Below are positions 35,470-46,620 of a stretch of 64,000 bases of DNA, one piece after another. A program made the position numbers and the translations under genes. The stretch comes from Druceiella hillmani (taxonomy: Eukaryota > Arthropoda > Insecta > Lepidoptera > Hepialidae): positions 1,133,501 to 1,197,500 of the forward strand of contig JAYKKI010000088.1 of NCBI GenBank assembly GCA_039881145.1. The letters run 5' to 3'. A model generated the notes under the pieces. It made no database searches. It had not been told where the DNA came from and saw nothing but the letters and a program-made list of their open reading frames with translations. Position 1 is the stretch's first letter; every line of letters begins with the position of its first letter.

Positions 35470-37075
35470 AGGGTACAGAGTATATTTTAGGATACTCTCT
35501 GGATCAAGACTAATCTAAGGACATCTCATTTGTTGAAATCGCTTTAGTAGTCTAGTCTGTACGAGGGCACAAACTTACTCACATACATACATACATAGCC
35601 TGTGAAATTCATAACGTTTATATACCCTAGGACTTTCTTTGGATCGAGACGATTCTAAGGACAACTCATTTGTTGAAATCACTTTAGTAGTTTAGTCCGT
35701 ATAAGGGAACTAACTTATTCACATATATACATAGCCTGTGAAATTCATTACATTATGTTAACCATCTCTGGATCAAGACGAATCTAAGGACACCTCATTT
35801 GTTGAAATCACTTTAGTAGTTTAGTCCGTATAAGGAAACAAACTTATTCACATACGTACATACATAGCCTGTGAAATTCATTACATTATGTTAACCATCT
35901 CTGGATCAAGACGAATCTAAGGACACCTCATTTGTTGAAATCACTTTAGTAGTTTAGTCCGTATAAGGAAACAAACTTATTCACATACGTACATACATAG
36001 CCTGTGAAATGCATTAGATTATATTAACCATCTCTGGATCAAGACGCATCTAATGGTACCTCATTTGTTGAAATCACTTTAGTAGTCTAGTCCGTATAAG
36101 GGAACTAACTTATTCACATACATACATAGCCTGTGAAATTCATTACATTATGTTAACCATCTCTGAATCAAGATGAATCTAAAGACACCTCATTTGTAAA
36201 AATCACTTTAGCAGTTTAGTCCGTATAAGGAAACAAACTTATTCACATACGTACATACATAGCCTGTGAAATTCATTAGATTATATTAACCATCTCTGGA
36301 TCAAGACGAATCTAATGGTACCTCATTTGTTGAAATCACTTTAGTAGTCTAGTCCGTATAAGGGAACTAACTTATTCACATACATACATAGCCTGTGAAA
36401 TTCATTACATTATGTTAACCATCTCTGAATCAAGATGAATCTAAAGACACCTCATTTGTAAAAATCACTTTAGCAGTTTAGTCCGTATAAGGGAACAAAC
36501 TTATTCACATCCGTACATACATAGCCTGTGAAATGCATTAGATTATATTAACCATCTCTGGATCAAGACGAATCTAAAGACACCTCATTCGTAAAAATAA
36601 CTTTAGTAGTTTAGTCCGTATAAGGAAACAAACTTATTCACATACGTACATACATAGCCTGTGAAATGCATTAGATTATATTAACCATCTCTGGATCAAG
36701 ACGAATCTAAAGACACCTCATTTGTAAAAATCACTTTAGTAGCTTAGTCCGTATAAGGAAACAAACTTATTCACATACGTACATACATAGCCTGTGAAAT
36801 GCATTACATTATGTTAACCATCTCTGGATCAAGACGAATCTAAAGACACCTCATTTGTTAAAATCACTTTAGTAGTTTAGTCCGTATAAGGAAACAAACT
36901 TATTCACATACGTACATACATAGCCTGTGAAATTCATTACATTATGTTAACCATCTGTGGATCAAGACGAATTTAAGGACACCTCATTTGTTGAAATAAC
37001 TTTAGTGATTTATTCTGTATGAGAGAACAAACTAACTCACATACGTACATATATACATAGCCTGTGAAATTCATA
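35470..37075 (+). repeat. 133-bp tandem array, copy 1
   Basis: About 12 units of the form cctgtgaaattcattacatt, atgttaaccatctctggatc, aagacgaatctaaggacacc, tcatttgttgaaatcacttt, agtagtttagtccgtataag, gaaacaaacttattcacata, cgtacatacatag. Unit starts at 35599, 35735, 35868, 36001, 36130 and 36263 give a period of 129-136 bp. The unit itself looks like the end of an RTE-type LINE/SINE tail (…gtagtttagtccgta…gaacaaactt…acatacatacat). The right end leaves the array as gaaattcataaccctttctc and tgccatagtcgt, the same exit text as the inverted array at 62.16 kb. Confidence 0.95.
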
Positions 37076-37199
37076 ACCCTTTCTCTGCCATAGTCGTAAA
37101 AATCGGCTAAAAATGTACGGTGACATGATGTCCTTATGCCCGTTTCCTCCACTGTTCCAATTTTATTTTCTTTCAAAAACCCATTCATTACCCTAAAAT

Positions 37200-37800
37200 T
37201 ACTAGCACAAATTATAAAGGTTATTCTTATTTTTGAAATATTTTTTTTATAATTTATTTCTACAGAGTGTGTCAAGTTTGTAATAAAATGTTTTTTTAAA
37301 GGTTTATTGAAAAGTGTTTTTATGCAATTATATATACTAGTGGGAAATTCGACCGTATTTCATCCAATTTTTAAGTTTGAACGTTATTTGTTTACAGGAA
37401 ACTCGTTCAGTCAAACTGACATTTTAAAACTCTTTGGCGACAATCTCTACTCTGTGCGATTGTTTGACCACAGACTTGTTTGCCATATACATTATGAACG
37501 TAAACAATGAATCTTTTAATATATTTGTAATATATAATTTAATGTGTTTGTAATACATATTATTATATATAAATTTTAGCTTTATGTATTCCTTCTCCAT
37601 ATAAACTTTAACTTTACCAAAATTTCACACTCCTCTGTGCGCGCAATAAGTTTAATAAGACTTTACAAAGTTTTTACGTATTAATATATAGATTCAATAT
37701 TTAACAAGTTGTGTTCTTATTTGTATGTTAAATGTATGGTAAAAAAAGTGAATTCAATCGAAAAAATCGTGTGATAAACGTGACAATGGTCAATCCATTA
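37200..37800 (+). repeat. duplicated block, left copy
   Basis: This block and 40200-41010 share a long collinear series: ttattcttatttttgaaata, actagtgggaaattcgaccg, ttttaagtttgaacgttatt, aatctctactctgtgcgatt, gtttgaccaca, aactttaact, ctcctctgtgcgcgcaataa, ttgtgttcttatttgtatgt. By eye the identity is around 80-85 percent. The small open frame inside (67 codons) is not conserved in the other copy, so it is a non-coding repeat or segmental duplication. Confidence 0.85.
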
Positions 37801-38325
37801 CCACCTTTGTCCTAGTTACTTTTTTAACTTAAAAACAATTAGTGTGATATTTCTATAAAATATAGACAAATGCTGTCACGGACTTATCTTTAGATCTGTT
37901 TACGTCTTCGAATTCATCCATACTTATTATTAGCGTAATTGTAATAGTTTTCACAAAGTTATCACGAAACATCCAGACCAGAGACTTTTTCTCCGATTAC
38001 TTTGATAAAAGCTTAAAATCAAAATTCTGTCGTATATTTATTTTTAATTTATACAATAGCCATTTTCAGGAGCACCCCAATCTGCAACCATGTATACCAT
38101 GTATACCATGCTAAATTTTAATAGATTAGTCTTATCATAGCTTGTCCATTTGAATCTTGCGCAAAATAGAATTTTCACTTCTTTCTTAGGGATATTTGAA
38201 AAAGTACACATACTGCAATTTTAACGTCTTTGTAAGAAAGTAGTCTCTCCTCTGCTCCACAATGGCAAAACAGAACATTTTGTTTCCGTGTAGCTGTTGA
38301 GAAATGAAAACAAAGTAGCCCCCGA
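37801..38325. other. spacer, nothing recognised
   Basis: AT-rich. A small tandem of catgtatac(c) lies at 38091-38110. Confidence 0.4.
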
Positions 38326-38549
38326 TCGTGCTGAGCGGCTGCGCTGTGTCGTTGCGCGCACGTGTGGATAGCTATAAAAGCATAGCTACTAAGCTAGCTA
38401 CAAAAGTATTGTTTGGAGGCACGCACCGGTGCAGCCGTCTGCGCAGTCGAACGTTCAGGGGCTTTGTGGATGCTGAATTTAAGGATCCGTTGTCGCTTGT
38501 ACGAGAAGGTTTTGAGGTTGCAGGAGTAGGCCAGGACTCACCAGTTGGT
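38326..38549 (+). promoter_or_regulatory. candidate TATA promoter and first exon with a strong splice donor
   Basis: A GC-richer block contains TATAAAAG at 38372-38379. It stays CpG-rich through ggcacgcaccggtgcagccg and ctgcgcagtcgaacgttcag, then meets a consensus donor (GTTG|GTGAGTAAG) at 38550. A frame is open through the block (75 codons, from 38328), but its start precedes the TATA box and its peptide has no recognisable domain. I therefore read the block as a promoter plus non-coding or weakly coding leader exon. The partner exon is unknown. Confidence 0.35.
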
Positions 38550-38860
38550 GAGTAAGCGAATCAAAAGAATCAATATAATACACTGATTCACTAGGCTAAA
38601 TAACTCGCTTGAAATCTTTTTGATTCATTTGATTCTCTGATTCAGGAAGAAGTGAAGGATGTGTGGCTTGCAATTTGTGTAGTGAAATTATTATGTACCC
38701 TTTGGTACACGTTAATTTGTTGTATTAGGTGCATCTCTTTCCATTCTATAAAGAATCATGCAGATAGAGTGAAAAGCATCCGATCCCTCGTGCGTCACTT
38801 TTTTTCGTCATAAATTAAGTGGAGTGAGTGAGCAACATTAACCCATTGGAATCTTTTTAG

Positions 38861-39560
38861 GGTTCCGTACCTCAAAAGGAAAAACGGAGCCCTTATAGGA
38901 TCACTTCGTTGTCTGTCTGTCGGTCTGTCAAGACCCTTTTCCGCAGGAACGTACGGAGGTATCAAGTTGAAATTAATATCAAATATTCAGGTCTACGGTC
39001 CCTTGGTGCTGTAAAAAATCAAGTTGTAAGCTAACGCAATGAACCGTAAAAATACGGCCAGTTGTGCTGCATATTTAGACACTCGCAAATTAATCTAAAA
39101 CCTATAAGGTACTTCCCGTTGACCTAGAATCATGAAATTTGGCAATAAGCAAGGTGCCACAGCACAAGTAAAGGAAAAAAATCATTAATTTGCGCCTGTG
39201 AAAGGCTTAGCAGGCAATACATCGTCGCCGTGGTGTGTTGGGTTGATTACAAGGCATACGGCTTTTGACGACGTGGCGCATCGCGGGGACTCGGGTTCGA
39301 TTCCTGGCCGTTCATTGAATGGGGCTGGACTGGTGTTATGGTTGGCTGTCAGAGATTGATCTCGTAGCAATAAGTTCGCCACATGTATCAATTAGATACA
39401 ATAATATATTTTATAGATAAATAAATATATTTTCGTTCTAAAAAATCAAAATTTTGTAAATAATTTAAAAGGAATATTATGCACCATTAAACGTTTATAA
39501 ATGCCTAAATGTGTACGGAACCCTCATAGTGCGAATCCCACTCTCGCTTGACAGATGTTT
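38861..39560 (+). mobile_element. dispersed family A, best preserved copy, split by a SINE
   Basis: The left end is tttttagggttccgtacctc, aaaaggaaaaacggagccct and tataggatcacttcg, then tgtctgtcggtctgtcaaga. The middle is aaaacctataaggtacttcc and gttgacctagaatcatgaaa. The right end is ttataaatgcctaaatgtgt, acggaaccctcatagtgcga and ctctcgcttgacagatg. Comparison with 26.3 and 52.4 kb shows the uninterrupted target reads agtaggcaatatattttcg. Here about 200 bp is inserted at that point. Confidence 0.8.
39222..39422 (+). mobile_element. tRNA-derived SINE inserted in family A
   Basis: It contains an A-box-like TGGTGTGTTGG at 39231-39241 and a perfect B-box GGTTCGATTCC at 39294-39304, the internal RNA polymerase III promoter of tRNA genes. 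The intervening text is too long and lacks the cloverleaf arms of a working tRNA. The body continues with gagattgatctcgtagcaat and aagttcgccacatgtatca, and the 3' end is an AT-rich tail with ataaataaat. The interrupted sequence aata is repeated at the right junction, fitting a short target duplication. Its minus-strand frame (68 codons) is fortuitous. Confidence 0.75.
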
Positions 39561-40138
39561 TTTATTAGGAATTAGTTTTAATATTAAGGTAATAGGAACA
39601 TTTTATGAATCATATTTGTACCTAATGTTTGTGTATATTTGGTTGACAACGCTAAGCCTGCCATAGTATGAACGAAAATCAACTAGATTCAATTAATTTT
39701 TAAACTCATGAAATATATAGAACGTAATGCAAGAGCTATTTGATTCAGAATTAAATGAATTGCAGCGTACCTATCTCGATCGACACAATTCTATTGATTC
39801 ACTAGAGTCACTGAGTCATTAAGATGAATATATTATTTTCACTGATTCAGATTCAGTGAATCGTTTCGCTTGGGCGAATCAAGATTACCCCAGAACTATG
39901 CAGGAGTCAATTCCTCTCCTGACGGATATTAAGTAATCAATCTCTACTGTTGTGTTGGTACGTGACTTTAATGTAAACAAAATAATTTTTAATCTACTTC
40001 AAATGCAGCAAATTGGTGTAACTTTACATCATTCTGAGGGGTTTTGTGGCCGCTAAATTGGTAACAATTGTTTTAATTGAAATTAACTTCAAAAATTAAT
40101 AATGTGTCCAGAGCATGAATTTTCGTTTTGGGACACGT
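39561..40138. other. spacer with repeated GATTCA words
   Basis: Words of the type gaatcaa, gattca and attcagtgaatc recur at 38560-38650 and 39735-39890. This looks like two relics of one GATTCA-rich repeat on either side of the family A copy. Confidence 0.35.
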
Positions 40139-40505
40139 CAGCATTTATCTTGGAAGACATTTTTGAGCCATTATATAGAAAACACTTATATTTCGATGAT
40201 TCTTATTTTTGAAATATTTTTTAAAATTTATTTGCACAAAGTTCGTGATCAAAGTGTTTTTAGCATTTATCTTGGAAGACATTTTTGAGTCATTATAAAG
40301 AAAACACTTATAATTCGATGATTCTTATTTTTGAAATATTTTTTTAAAATTTATTTGCACAAAGTTCGTGATCAAAGTGTTTTTAGCATTTATCTTGGAA
40401 GACATTTTTGAGTCATTATAAAGAAAACACTTATAATTCGATAATTCTTATTTTTGAAATATTTTTTTAAAATTTATTTGCACAAAGTTTGTCATCAAAG
40501 TGTTT
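40139..40505. repeat. 122-bp tandem repeat, three copies
   Basis: tagcatttatcttggaagac, atttttgagtcattataaag, aaaacacttataattcgatg, attcttatttttgaaatatt and ttgcacaaagttcgtgatca recur at about 40139, 40261 and 40384. The right part of each unit is the left edge of the duplicated block, so the triplication sits exactly at its border. Confidence 0.9.
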
Positions 40506-41010
40506 TTAAAGGTTAAGTGTTTTTATGCAATTGTATGTACTAGTGGGAAATTCGACCGTATTTCATTAAATTTTTAAGTTTGAACGTTATTCGTTTACGT
40601 GAAAATCACTTAGTCAAACTCTTTGGCGAAAATCTCTACTCTGTGCGATTGTTTGACCACAAACTATTATGCGTTTGACATTGACAGTACGAACGTAAAC
40701 AATGAATATATTGTTGTAGAACGTAAACAATGAATTGTTAAATGTATTTGTAATATGTAATTTAATATATTTGTAACACACATTGTATATAAATTTTAGC
40801 TTTCTGTACTCCTTCTCCATATAAACTTTAACTATACCAAATTTTACACTCCTCTGTGTGCGCAATAAGCTTAAAAAGAGTTACAAACTTTTCATGTACT
40901 AATATATAGATTCAACATGTAACGAGTTGTGTTCTTATTTGTATGTAGAGTATATAGTAAACAAAGTGAATTTAATCGAAAAAATGCTGTGATATCGATT
41001 TTTACAAAAT
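40200..41010 (+). repeat. duplicated block, right copy
   Basis: Collinear with 37200-37800 in the same orientation, about 3 kb apart. Differences include the 122-bp triplication at the left edge and a local duplication of gaacgtaaacaatgaat (40691-40735). Confidence 0.85.
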
Positions 41011-42145
41011 AACTCAGGGGTGATTTCAACTATGCAAGATTAGGTTTAGTATATGTGTACTTATAATTAAACGAAGAAAAACTTACTTTTGCGAAATCCG
41101 CTCGTCTTTGTTAATATCGGATGCATCTACTGCGTATGGATAGCGTACAATTGTAACAAACAGGCCATAACCAGTCCCTATGAATGGACTCTTAATTACA
41201 TGACACACGACTGCATGTGACAGTAGTAATGGATAGCGTGCAGAGGGAAAGGAAAGTTAGCGACGTTGCTCACAGCAGGTGGCGCTCCGAGTCAAATAAG
41301 CACGCGACTAGTCAAACGTACACATATAAATAAATTTATGCTTATATACGTGGATTTATATACATATTTACACTAATAAAACAAAATTGCAAAGGGAATC
41401 ATACACGTGTATGGACTGTGTTATCCCAATTACTAAGTAAGCTTGGTCCCACTTGTATCATTTACGTATGTGATGTATACCATTGAGTATTCATAATATT
41501 AGGGTTCGCAATCCCTGCATTGTACCCTAATGTTAAGCACACTTAGTATTATTTTTAGAATACTCTAAATAAATCTCTAAATATATATTTTGCCTAAAAA
41601 GTGGGAGCGGATGATAGCATTGCAGACGTTCGAAGTGCTCTCAAATGTTTTTATATCTTCTTGCGTCCAGTACATCATCTTGTAGTTGATAAGTTAGTAA
41701 CAAACAAAACGTTGCTTCATACGAGAAGGCAAACGAGAAGGGCAAAAGTCATTAAATACAGAAAATTAAAAAAAATAAGCTCTTTGAAAGTTTATTCAAA
41801 TTGTTAATCGGACAAATGGGAAATCTTGTATTTTTTTAATGAAAAATTGGGTTGATTTTGATAATGGTTTATAATGCTGTTTCTACGGAACTCTTCGAAG
41901 CAATAAGAGGAAACAAATGGGTCCCTTATCCTCTGTGCACAGGTGTAACGTACTAATCCACGACAGGTTTTTTTTGGAACAAGCCACGTAAAATTCGAAA
42001 AGAAGGAAAAACATTAATTTTGATAACAGCATAACGAATAAATTGGCATCCGTTCCGTCGGTGATGAGTTTGTTTCATTAATTTAGGCAATCGGTATTCA
42101 ATACATTTTGTAATTTTTTCTAAAAAGTTGTTTGATATATAAAAA
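41011..42145. other. spacer, nothing supported
   Basis: A GC-richer patch at 41255-41310 (gcgacgttgctcacagcagg, tggcgctccgagtcaaataa) has no reading frame of note. Otherwise AT-rich. Confidence 0.4.
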
Positions 42146-42147
42146 TA

Positions 42148-42560
42148 TAATGTGTTTTTGTTTTGTATCATGGCTACAAATTGTGTTTTTGTTTTGTATC
42201 ATGGTTACAAATTGTGTTTTTGTTTTGTATCATGGTTACAAATTGTGTTTTTGTTTTGTATCATGGTTACAAATTGTGTTTTTGTTTTGTATCATGGTTA
42301 CAAATTCTGTTTTTGTTTAGTATCATGGTTACAAATTGTGTTTTTGTTTTGTATCATGGTTACAAATTGTGTTTTTGTTTTGTATCATGGTTACAAATTG
42401 TGTTTTTGTTTTGTATCATGGTTACAAATTGTGTTTTTGTTTTGTACCATGGTTACAAATTGTGTTTTTGTTTTGTATCATGGTTACAAATTGTGTTTTT
42501 GTTTTGTATCATGGTTACAAATTGTGTTTTTGTTTTGTATCATGGTTACAAATTGTGTTT
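42148..42560. repeat. 31-bp minisatellite
   Basis: About 13 near-identical copies of gtttttgttttgtatcatgg then ttacaaattgt. Period 31 is not a multiple of three, so all three plus-strand frames stay open and cycle through VFVLYHGYKL, FCFVSWLQI and FLFCIMVTNC. They are artefacts of the repeat rather than genes. The near-identity of copies suggests recent expansion. Confidence 0.95.
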
Positions 42561-42599
42561 TACTTCTTGCTCTTTCCTGATTGTCAGTAGCTTAGTAGT

Positions 42600-42975
42600 T
42601 TACTTTTTTTAAATTCTAAAAAATACCAATATTTTAAGTCATGTTCTATTTCTGTAACGCTAGGCCTGTTTTATCGCTGGTCTCCTTTGGGCCACCGACT
42701 GTTTTGTTTTTTTTTATCTAGGGCCTACTAGATTTCTGAAGGCTGGCAAAACATTTGGCTTCAAGGGAGTAATTCTGATGTTCAGTCACAAATATAGGTA
42801 TACGTGTTACAGAGGTTTTAGTTGCTTCTTATGTGTTTTTGTTGTGTTTACTGAAGTCTATTTTGAACTTAAAAATAGGTCAAGAAAAGATTAGTTTTAA
42901 AGTTAAGTCTTTGTATTACTCTTAAAAGTTTTACTGTAATTTATACTTTCATTAAAATTATAAAAGTATTTACGT
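42600..42975. other. spacer, nothing recognised
   Basis: AT-rich. Contains gggcctactagatttctgaa, with no repeat partner seen in the window. Confidence 0.4.
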
Positions 42976-42979
42976 TAAT

Positions 42980-43395
42980 ATCCTGGAGGGCATCAATGAA
43001 AATAAGGGGAGAATGGTGTTTTCAAACGAAATTTTAGCGGATAAGTACGAAAACACATCGGAGTCTGTGTGTATGTACGTACGTACGAAACTATGTACGT
43101 AGATATGTATTTACGTAGGTACGTACTCACGTAGGCACGTACTCACGTAGGACGTACGTATGAACGCTTTCAAACGCATATACAATCTGAAGGGAGCATT
43201 CGATTGACTACGGATAGTTTTGATAGTGCTCAGCGGAACGAACAAAATGATTAATTTCCGAAATAGGTAATCCGTTCCACTTTTGAGTTATATCACTGAA
43301 AAATTTAAACTTATGTTCCACAAAAATTAAAGAAAAACTGATTTTATCGGAACCGGATAAATTTCAAGTTATTGCATATCGATGGTAACTATTGG
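42980..43395 (+). repeat. dispersed repeat family B, copy 2
   Basis: Collinear with 13620-14000: acatcggagtctgtgtg, then a (ACGT/ACGTAC)-rich tract at 43075-43160 that is longer here, cgctttcaa, atctgaagggagcat, cagcggaacgaacaaa, gaaaaatttaaa and tcggaaccggataaatt. It is non-coding. Confidence 0.6.
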
Positions 43396-43479
43396 TTTTG
43401 GCTGTTATATGTAAGCATTCTTTAAGAATGCTTGCTTGTAACAGATTATAAAGGAACAGGTCGATTCGAAACAACGAAT

Positions 43480-43813
43480 ACGCAATTTCTTTAGTTTACG
43501 GGCAAACTTTTGACTCTGAATCCGAGTATTGTGAGTACTCAAGACCGTAATTCGAGTACTTTGTATCCGAATACCATATCGTAGTCTCTCGAAACATTCG
43601 AGTACATAAGAGTATTCGATACTGTTTGGAGTCAGGTTATCTCGGTCAATCGCATTTTACTAACGTCAAAATGCTCTCTTGTAATAATCTCGGATTATAA
43701 ATTAATAGGTCGAGTGAGTCGTAAGAGTGAATACGCAATTTCTCTCGTTTACGGACAAAGGAGACTTCGAATATGTATCCGAGTACCGTATTCTAGTTTC
43801 TCGAATACTCGAA
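43480..43813. repeat. degenerate GAGTA-rich repeat
   Basis: Two similar segments carry gaatacgcaatttct(t/c)t(a/c)gtttacggacaaa, a (g/t)ccgagta word and ctcgaa motifs, at about 43484-43580 and 43724-43812. They resemble one another over about 90 bp. Confidence 0.5.
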
Positions 43814-44285
43814 TACTAGTACCGAATAATTTGTCACTTCCAATCGTTATGAACTAGCCTAGCCCAAGCTAGCCCAAAGAATGCTCGTTTGTTTTGAAAC
43901 CTCGAAATGATGGTTTCACAAAAGACGAGTTGAACCAATCACGTTACATGAGTACATTTTATTAGCGATTAAGTATTGAGTATATAGATACATTTTATAT
44001 TAAATATACTATATAGTCGTTGATTTATGTTTGTTGTATGCGAGTAATGGGTGCTGTTAATAACTAGTACCGAATAATTTATACCGTCCAATCGTTATCG
44101 TTACATTTACTAGCCCAAAGAATGCTCTATTGTTTTGGAGCCTCGAAATGATTCTGTTTCACAAAAGAGTTGAGTACATTTTATTAGCGATAAGTACTGA
44201 GTATATAGATACATTTTATATAAAATATACTGTATAGTCGTTGATTTAGGTTCGTCGTATGCGAGTAATGGGTGCTGTTAATGAT
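43814..44285 (+). repeat. tandem duplication of about 247 bp
   Basis: The first copy starts actagtaccgaataatttgt and runs to about 44060; the second starts aactagtaccgaataattta. Shared text includes tagcccaaagaatgctc, cctcgaaatga, gagtacattttattagcgat, gtatatagatacattttata, tatagtcgttgattta and gcgagtaatgggtgctgtta. Several small indels distinguish the copies. Function unknown. Confidence 0.85.
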
Positions 44286-45340
44286 TTTTTTATACGCTTA
44301 CATCATGTGTCGATGAATGAGGTGATGATTTTAATTTTTTTCTTAAACTCGTGTTAATGTTAATCAACTGACTTGCACAAAAAAGATAGAGGTTTTCAAT
44401 TGTGGTTTGGCAGGCATTTTTCAATTTTATTTTGTTGGTTGTTTATCTGTGAAATGATATGATTAATAATATCTTAGGTTCGAAATAAATTGACAAATTG
44501 TGAAATTAATTGTAATATTTTTCTTAACGTTGTGATTTATAAGTCTAGAGGTTTATGGTAAGATTTTCTGTGAGGAACATCGATCGTAACCTGTCTAATT
44601 GATTTATGAATTTACTATATACCAACACCAGTATGACATAAATGCGGGCTACGTCGGGTACCTGTCGCTAGTGTGGCTATGTACTAACTAGATATGCGCA
44701 AAATGTTATCAGTGAAAAGAAAAGAGTGATATATATCCTTTGATTTAAAAGATATATATCACTCGTTTATATCTCTAGCTCAGTATCTCAGTACTCCGAG
44801 TTATTAACGAAATGATTTATAACGCATACGTTGAACAATGGTCATAAAACCTGGTGATAAAAAGTAATGACTGAAAATTATGCACTATTGTTTGAAAATA
44901 AAAATAAATTCTAGAAGAGTATCCACTTGAATTTCCTTAATTCTTTGCAGGTGTGTGAATTAGGGCTGTCAACCTACATTGAAATTATACATAATATAAC
45001 TTTAATGATAATTAAATAAATTGGAATAGATTGGCGTATTTATACAATTTTAAATTGGAATTTTGAAAGTAAACAAAAAAAGTATTTGTTTACGAAAATA
45101 TTTTGAGCGAACTAAAGTAAACTTTATTTCTAACGGACTAAAGTATACTTTATCACGGCGTCACATTCGATCTCGAGTAGTTACGTCGTCTACATAGATC
45201 CAGTTGCATATTTGACTAAATAGTTCGATCGTTTTCTATCTCTTTCATGTAACGTCAAAACATATACTTTTATATCTATCTTCACGACGCGACGAGTGAG
45301 TGAAATGATTGATTTGATGAAACGAAAAAGACCCGGATCA
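44286..45340. other. spacer with one 14-bp inverted repeat
   Basis: gagtgatatatatc (44724-44737) and gatatatatcactc (44751-44764) form a hairpin. No gene is supported. Confidence 0.5.
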
Positions 45341-45344
45341 CTCC

Positions 45345-46012
45345 CGAGCTAGTGATGTACTGATACATTTTGATTTCGAGCGAGCGAGTGATAGATGTAA
45401 TCGTTGCATGTAAGCTATATCTTTTATATCTCTTACTCTTGAGTTACACATCTCTACTTTTGACATAATTCTAGTGTGACTCTTATAGTATCTTATCGCA
45501 CACGTCGGTATTTTTGAATGTCTACGCAAGTCGCTAAAACGTACAGACGCGTCGAACGCTCGCCATGGACTAATTCAACTATTTGATCGTAACGTGTGAG
45601 CTATATCTTTTATATATCTCACTCATGAGTTACACATCTCTACTTTTGACACTCCTCTAGTGTGACTCTTACAGTATCTTATCGCACACGTTGGTATTTT
45701 TTAATGTCTACGCAAGTTGCTAAAACGTACAGACGCGTCGAACGCTCGCCACGGACTAATTCAACTATATGATAGTAACATGTGAGCTGTATCTTTTATA
45801 TCTCTCACTCATAAGTTACACATCTCTACTTTTGACACTCTTCTAGTGTATCTCTTATAGTATCTTATCGTACACGTCGGTGTTTTTGAATGTCTACGCA
45901 AGTCGCTAAAACGTACAGACGCGTCGAACGCTCGCCATGGACTAATTCAACTATTTGATCGTAACGTGTGAGCTATATCTTTTATATCTCTCACTCATGA
46001 GTCACATATCTC
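45345..46012 (-). repeat. 186-bp tandem array carrying a truncated THAP-domain start
   Basis: About 3.5 units; the cgcca(t/c)ggactaattcaac word recurs at 45561, 45747 and 45933. Read on the minus strand, each unit has gttgaattagtcc, ggcgagcgttcgacgcgtct and gcgtagacatt. It then codes for IPTCAIRYCKSHTR followed by (G/R/I)-x-SKVEMCNS. That is the beginning of a THAP finger (M-P-x-C-A-I-x-x-C-K-x-x-T). In the units seen, the initiator ATG is ATA, and the unit that begins near 45529 has lost the second cysteine (RYYKS). The array repeats only the 5' flank and first about 20 codons, so it cannot encode a finger. The single-copy relative at 56.1 kb keeps the ATG. Confidence 0.7.
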
Positions 46013-46417
46013 TAATACTAACTATATACTTTGTTTTGGATATGGAAATGTAGATAAACGGAAACAAACGTAAGTAGAAGTATTTATAAAAGTGAACATT
46101 AATACTTTGAAAAGGGAAAATCCTTCATACAGAACCACTTTTAGATATGAAAGTGGTGAATGTAATAAAGATATACTTGTAGAACCGTTATCGTAATTTG
46201 AGGTGTTTGAGCAAATATTATTTTTCATTAAAGTTTTTGATGGCAAGTTGTCTTTTGATCAGAAATTATTTACCTAAATAAACGATCATTTAGGTTGTAC
46301 TTACTTTTTTGTGCATTAGCCTCTAGCCTCGCTGCACGAACATGGGCGATATTCTAGCTTTTAGAGTTACTCTAATGAGATGAATCCTGGGCGTACGGGT
46401 TGTGGCATGTAGCTCGG

Positions 46418-46474
46418 TTCAAACATTCTACAATTTTAGTGTTTTATAAACACTAAAATTGCGGAATGTTTGAA
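46418..46474. repeat. 57-bp hairpin with 3-nt loop
   Basis: ttcaaacattctacaatttt plus agtgttt is the reverse complement of aaacactaaaattgcgg plus aatgtttgaa, with two mismatches in 27 bp and a loop of TAT. No promoter or terminator context. Confidence 0.9.
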
Positions 46475-46620
46475 GACAATTTTTGAGAAAATTTAATTTT
46501 TATATTAAAAATTAAAGTACCCTAAATTTTGAGGTTATAACAAACTTTGAAGAAGGCTCTTGATATTTTTAAAAAACTCCCAATTGTCGAATTTCATTCA
46601 GATTGGTTTATATGCTAGAC

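Noticed and set aside
39231..39304. tRNA gene suggested by A- and B-box
   Set aside because: The spacing and lack of cloverleaf arms, plus the AT-rich tail and insertion inside another repeat, fit a SINE instead.
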